Source of the DNA: Acidobacteriaceae bacterium
GTDB lineage: Bacteria > Acidobacteriota > Terriglobia > Terriglobales > Acidobacteriaceae
NCBI GenBank assembly: GCA_025462805.1
Contig: JAOAPJ010000102.1
Location: forward strand, 1-8,923
Direction: 5' to 3'
Length of the DNA: 8,923 nt
This document shows, one piece after another, positions 6,712 through 8,923 of this stretch; position 1 is the first letter of the stretch, and each line of letters begins with the position of its first letter. The notes under the pieces were generated by a model. It searched no databases, was not told the origin of the DNA, and saw only the letters and a list, made by a program, of their open reading frames with translations. The position numbers were made by a program, and so were the translations under genes.

Positions 6712-7965
6712 TTGAGACTTGGATTCATCAGCATGCCTTTGGCTGGTCACTTGAACCCGATGTTGGCCCTTGCCAGGGAGTTGAAATCCCGCGGACACCA
6801 GATCATCTTCTTCGGTCTTCTCGACGTAGAACGAGCGGTCCGTGCCGCCGGGATGGACTTCGTATCCTTCGCGGAACAGGATTATCCGTTGGGTGCTACG
6901 CCAGCCGACTACGCACATCTGGCAACACTGAGAGGCGAGGATGTAGTCCGCTACTCGTTTCAGCAGATGCACCCGCGTCGATGTGCCGCGATGCTGCGGG
7001 GTCTTCCGGAGAGGCTGTCAACCGTGAACGTCGATGCCTTGATCATCGACACCATCCACTTCTATGGAGAGCTCGTAGCGATGAGTATGGGCTTGCCCTA
7101 TGTGCACATCTGGAACGTACTCCATATCGATCTCTCGGGCATAACTCCGCCGTGCCTCTTTCCCGGAAAATATGAGACGACGCAAGCGGCCATCGCCAGA
7201 AATACCGAGGCAGCAGCAAGGATCACCACAGTGTTCGCGCCCGTCCAGCAGGTCGCACAATCCTGGGCCGAGGAGCACGCGATCTCCATCGATTGGGATA
7301 CGCCACACTCCACGCTCTCCCCACTGGCAACGATTACGCAGACGCCCATGGCCTTTGACTTTCCCGGAACTCCCATGCCGGCCAGTTTCCGCCACGCCGG
7401 GCCTCTGCATGCGGCGGCGGCCCGAAGAGAGATTCCGTTCCCCTGGGAAAACCTCTCAGACAAGCCGCTGATCTACGCGTCCATGGGAACCTTGCTCAAC
7501 GGTCTCGATCATGTCTTCCGAGCCATCCTCAATGCAGCAAGCCAACTGCCCGACGTTCAGCTTGTCCTGTCAATTGGGAGCAACCTCAGCATCAGCAGTT
7601 TGGGGCCGATTCCATCCAACACCATTGTGGTGCCGGAAGCGCCTCAGCTCGAGTTGCTCGCGCGCGCGTCGCTGTGCCTCACCCACGCCGGTCTCAACAC
7701 GGTGCTGGAATCCCTCTCCCTGGGAGTACCGCTGGTTGCGATTCCGGTGGGCTTTGATCAGCCAGGCGTTGCGAGCAGGATCGCTTACCATCGCGTCGGG
7801 GAAGTCCAATCGCTCGCCTCGCTGTCTAGCGAAACCCTGTTACAAGCTATTCGCAACGTCTTGCAGGATCGCTCCTATCGGGAGAACGCCCTCTTTATGC
7901 GAGAGGCATTGGCCAGGAATCCGGGTTCGAGCGTAGCGGCTGACGTGATCGAGCAGGTGCTTTAG
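6712..7965 (+). CDS. GT1-family glycosyltransferase (CrtX / MGT-like)
   Basis: This 417-residue protein is a GT-B fold glycosyltransferase that should move a sugar from a nucleotide-sugar donor to a small lipophilic acceptor. The N-terminal domain opens with GFISMPLAGHLNP, in which His13 matches the catalytic base of the family. The donor-binding C-terminal domain contains YASMGT (255-260) and THAGLNTVLE (324-333), then GVPLVAIP and FDQPG (348-352), with Asp349-Gln350 at the sugar-contact position. This last block is very close to that of zeaxanthin glucosyltransferase CrtX and related macrolide or sterol-type enzymes. No carotenoid, polyketide or sterol gene is beside it, so the acceptor is unknown. 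There is no signal or membrane segment. It follows the M20 gene by 114 bp with no clear promoter seen. Codon use is less biased to C-ending codons than in aroA, truA and the M20 gene, which may mean later acquisition. Confidence 0.88.
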   Translation: MRLGFISMPLAGHLNPMLALARELKSRGHQIIFFGLLDVERAVRAAGMDFVSFAEQDYPLGATPADYAHLATLRGEDVVRYSFQQMHPRRCAAMLRGLPERLSTVNVDALIIDTIHFYGELVAMSMGLPYVHIWNVLHIDLSGITPPCLFPGKYETTQAAIARNTEAAARITTVFAPVQQVAQSWAEEHAISIDWDTPHSTLSPLATITQTPMAFDFPGTPMPASFRHAGPLHAAAARREIPFPWENLSDKPLIYASMGTLLNGLDHVFRAILNAASQLPDVQLVLSIGSNLSISSLGPIPSNTIVVPEAPQLELLARASLCLTHAGLNTVLESLSLGVPLVAIPVGFDQPGVASRIAYHRVGEVQSLASLSSETLLQAIRNVLQDRSYRENALFMREALARNPGSSVAADVIEQVL

Positions 7966-7986
7966 AAGACCTGGAAAGCTCGCTTC

Positions 7987-8005
7987 AGTAACTGCGCTCG
8001 TTACT
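7987..8005 (+). terminator. Small hairpin after the glycosyltransferase
   Basis: AGTAAC (7987-7992) pairs with GTTACT (8000-8005) around a 7-base loop, 21 bases after the TAG, and is followed by ATTTCTGG. The stem is short and AT-rich with few Ts after it, so it is at best a weak terminator. The right arm is also part of a direct repeat. Confidence 0.3.
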
Positions 8006-8044
8006 ATTTCTGGACGTTGCGCTATCTCCTCGTTACGATTTCTG
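7997..8044. repeat. Pair of 16-bp direct repeats, 32 bp apart
   Basis: CTCGTTACTATTTCTG (7997-8012) and CTCGTTACGATTTCTG (8029-8044) differ at one base of 16. Their start-to-start distance is 32 bp, close to three helical turns. The TTTCTGTAG around the second copy returns inverted at 8106-8114. The spacing would suit a dimeric regulator, but the repeats could also be a scar of a duplication. Confidence 0.7.
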
Positions 8045-8117
8045 TAGAGTCGCGGCTTCGCAGCCAAAGCCGGAAGGCGTGGCCACACATCTCGGCATAT
8101 CGGGCCTACAGAAAATC
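8037..8117. other. Inverted repeat enclosing smaller hairpins (possible structured RNA)
   Basis: TTTCTGTAG (8039-8047) is a perfect inverse of CTACAGAAA (8106-8114). Adding GA and TC with one extra A extends the arms to 8037-8117. Inside are GGCT-TCGC-AGCC (8054-8065) and GCC-GGAA-GGC (8069-8078), the latter with a GNRA-type loop. The arms could close a branched RNA. The whole piece is gene-free and matches no riboswitch consensus I can recall. Confidence 0.4.
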
Positions 8118-8132
8118 AGCGGCTCCCCGGGG

Positions 8133-8175
8133 CACTTTCTTGCCCGTAAGCCACTACTGACCTCAGCAAGAAGTG
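8133..8175. other. Ten-pair bulged stem-loop in the gene-free interval
   Basis: CACTTTCTTGC (8133-8143) pairs with GCAAGAAGTG (8166-8175), ten pairs with a single bulged T, around a 22-base loop. A competing local hairpin, GGGCA-CTTTCT-TGCCC (8130-8145), uses the same left arm, so two exclusive folds are possible. No poly-T follows. Confidence 0.45.
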
Positions 8176-8220
8176 TCGTTGTGTGACCGGCACATTGAGC
8201 CAATCGGCATCCTATGCAAA

Positions 8221-8243
8221 GGGGCGGAGACGCTATCTCCCCC
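8221..8243 (+). promoter_or_regulatory. Leader hairpin upstream of the small secreted protein gene
   Basis: GGAGA (8226-8230) pairs with TCTCC (8236-8240) around CGCTA. GGG (8222-8224) can add pairs to CCC (8241-8243) across a bulged C. It ends eight bases before the GAGG (8252-8255) that serves the ATG at 8260, so folding could limit ribosome access. Confidence 0.4.
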
Positions 8244-8259
8244 TGCAAGATGAGGATCG

Positions 8260-8586
8260 ATGAAGCATGTATGGAAACTTGTTGCTCTAGGATCTGCCTT
8301 GACCTTGAGTCTGGCTACAGCATTCCCCGTCAGCGCCTTGCTTGTGGCTGCTGCCCAGGACCAGGACCATCACGATCAGGACCGCGATCGCGATCGTACC
8401 CGCGCAAACTATACGAATAACAACTACTACCAGACGGGAAACCGTGAAGGTTACGAGGACTATCAAAAGAAGGTCCGGCGCAAGGAGCACAATCATAAGT
8501 ACCGCAGCGATGAGGATCGGCGGGCGCATGACCAGGGCTACGAACAGGGATGGCAGGGTCACCGCGACCACGACGATCCTCACTAG
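8260..8586 (+). CDS. Small predicted secreted Asp/His/Arg-rich protein, unknown function
   Basis: The product is 108 residues. It opens with MKHVWK and a hydrophobic stretch (about 7-31), a good signal peptide, with cleavage likely after Ala26 or Ala32. The mature part is about 76-82 residues, extremely charged and hydrophilic: DQDHHDQDRDRDR, then an Asn/Tyr patch (YTNNNYY), then two related motifs, TGNREGYEDY and DQGYEQGWQG, separated by a Lys/Arg/His-rich linker, ending RDHDDPH. There are no Cys residues in the mature part. The 'YxxGxxxGxxD' type of repeat with Asp/His-rich ends recalls small exported hypothetical proteins common in Acidobacteriota genomes. No enzyme motif is present. Metal binding or a wall/stress role is possible from the His and Asp content but is only inferred. 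The start is supported by GAGG four bases upstream. It stands alone after a structured gene-free interval. Confidence 0.75.
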   Translation: MKHVWKLVALGSALTLSLATAFPVSALLVAAAQDQDHHDQDRDRDRTRANYTNNNYYQTGNREGYEDYQKKVRRKEHNHKYRSDEDRRAHDQGYEQGWQGHRDHDDPH

Positions 8587-8766
8587 AGATCGCTGAGCCA
8601 CACCCTGTCCGGGCGCGAACACACATCAGGGCTGGATCTCGCCTCCTAGTATCGCGATGCTGCCAGCACATCAAAGCCACTCCGGCCCTGAGCGAACAGG
8701 CCACAATGGCGGCGACGACTCTGCTCGTAATCTGCCCTTACCCGTTGGGCTCGGCGCCGTCTCTCA

Positions 8767-8784
8767 CCGGGAGTGCTACTCCGG
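8767..8784 (-). terminator. Hairpin overlapping the stop of the right-edge gene
   Basis: CCGG (8767-8770) plus AGT (8772-8774) pair with ACT (8778-8780) plus CCGG (8781-8784), with one bulged G and a three-base loop. It covers the stop codon of the minus-strand gene and has no T-run after it. It is a weak terminator candidate. The 189 bases between the two convergent stops (8587-8775) hold no other clear feature. Confidence 0.25.
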
Positions 8785-8922
8785 AAGGGAGACGCCGAGC
8801 TCTCTCGCTACCGTGGCATCGTTCAGCATCTTCTCTGCTTCAGGCAGCGTGATCGATGCGGGCGCGGGCTTATAGTGGCTGGTCTGCTCGTCCTGCTGCT
8901 CGCTGATGCTCTTGAAAATCAG
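8776..8922 (-). CDS. C-terminal end of an unrecognised protein (5' end outside window)
   Basis: Read leftward from the right edge, this frame is open for 48 codons and ends at TAG (8778-8776). The other two minus-strand frames look non-coding here; the one beginning at 8923 stops after 17 codons. The residues look like real protein: FKSISEQQDEQTSHYKPAP, then a Pro-Glu-Ala helix (LPEAEKMLNDATVAREL) and a GVSLPE end. The codons favour C and G at the third position, as in aroA and truA. No family is recognised. It is convergent with the small secreted protein gene. Confidence 0.55.
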   Translation of the reverse strand: MIFKSISEQQDEQTSHYKPAPASITLPEAEKMLNDATVARELGVSLPE

Positions 8923-8923
8923 C

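Noticed and set aside
8121..8175. Cobalamin riboswitch, because of GGGGC and GCCACT-like words
   Set aside because: The conserved core order and the flanking paired elements of that class are not present, and the gene behind it is not a B12-related one.
8382..8396. GCGATCGCGATCG run as a special repeat
   Set aside because: It is coding DNA for an Asp-Arg repeat in the small secreted protein and the palindromy follows from the codons.

Overview
This GC-rich window of 8.9 kb looks chromosomal and probably comes from a soil bacterium of the Acidobacteriota (Terriglobales type). I infer the phylum from the very C-rich third codon positions, the style of the TolC-like protein (Pro/Gln-rich tail, long Gly/Ser insert) and the small secreted Asp/His/Arg-rich protein. 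There is no rRNA or other marker to prove it. I see no CRISPR array, tRNA, insertion sequence, prophage gene or known defence cassette. Most of the window is ordinary housekeeping and envelope content.

Layout, left to right. (1) Positions 1-308 hold the C-terminal end of an unrecognised gene, followed by a strong hairpin. (2) Positions 345-587 hold a short decayed remnant, on the minus strand, of an NAD(P)-dependent epimerase/SDR gene. (3) aroA (EPSP synthase, shikimate pathway) starts at a TTG codon at 588 and carries all four class II-type motifs. (4) A TolC-family outer-membrane factor (minus strand, 4162-1928) converges on aroA across a shared hairpin. Its C-terminus is a Pro/Gln tail built on 21-bp tandem repeats. 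(5) A divergent intergenic region precedes truA (tRNA pseudouridine synthase), which is followed after 8 bp by a zinc-dependent M20-family peptidase/deacylase. The two are very likely one transcript with coupled translation. (6) A CrtX/MGT-like GT1 glycosyltransferase, also with a TTG start, begins a stretch with visibly weaker C-ending codon bias. (7) A 294-bp gene-free interval is rich in repeats and possible RNA stems. (8) It leads to a 108-residue predicted secreted protein rich in Asp, His and Arg. (9) The right edge holds the last 48 codons of an unrecognised minus-strand gene.

The core genes (aroA, truA) are housekeeping and not functionally linked to one another. The TolC-like protein has no membrane-fusion or inner-membrane pump gene beside it here, so its partners must lie elsewhere. 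The most interesting unexplained part is 7966-8586: the repeat- and stem-rich leader and the small exported charged protein behind it. I found no convincing new multi-gene system.
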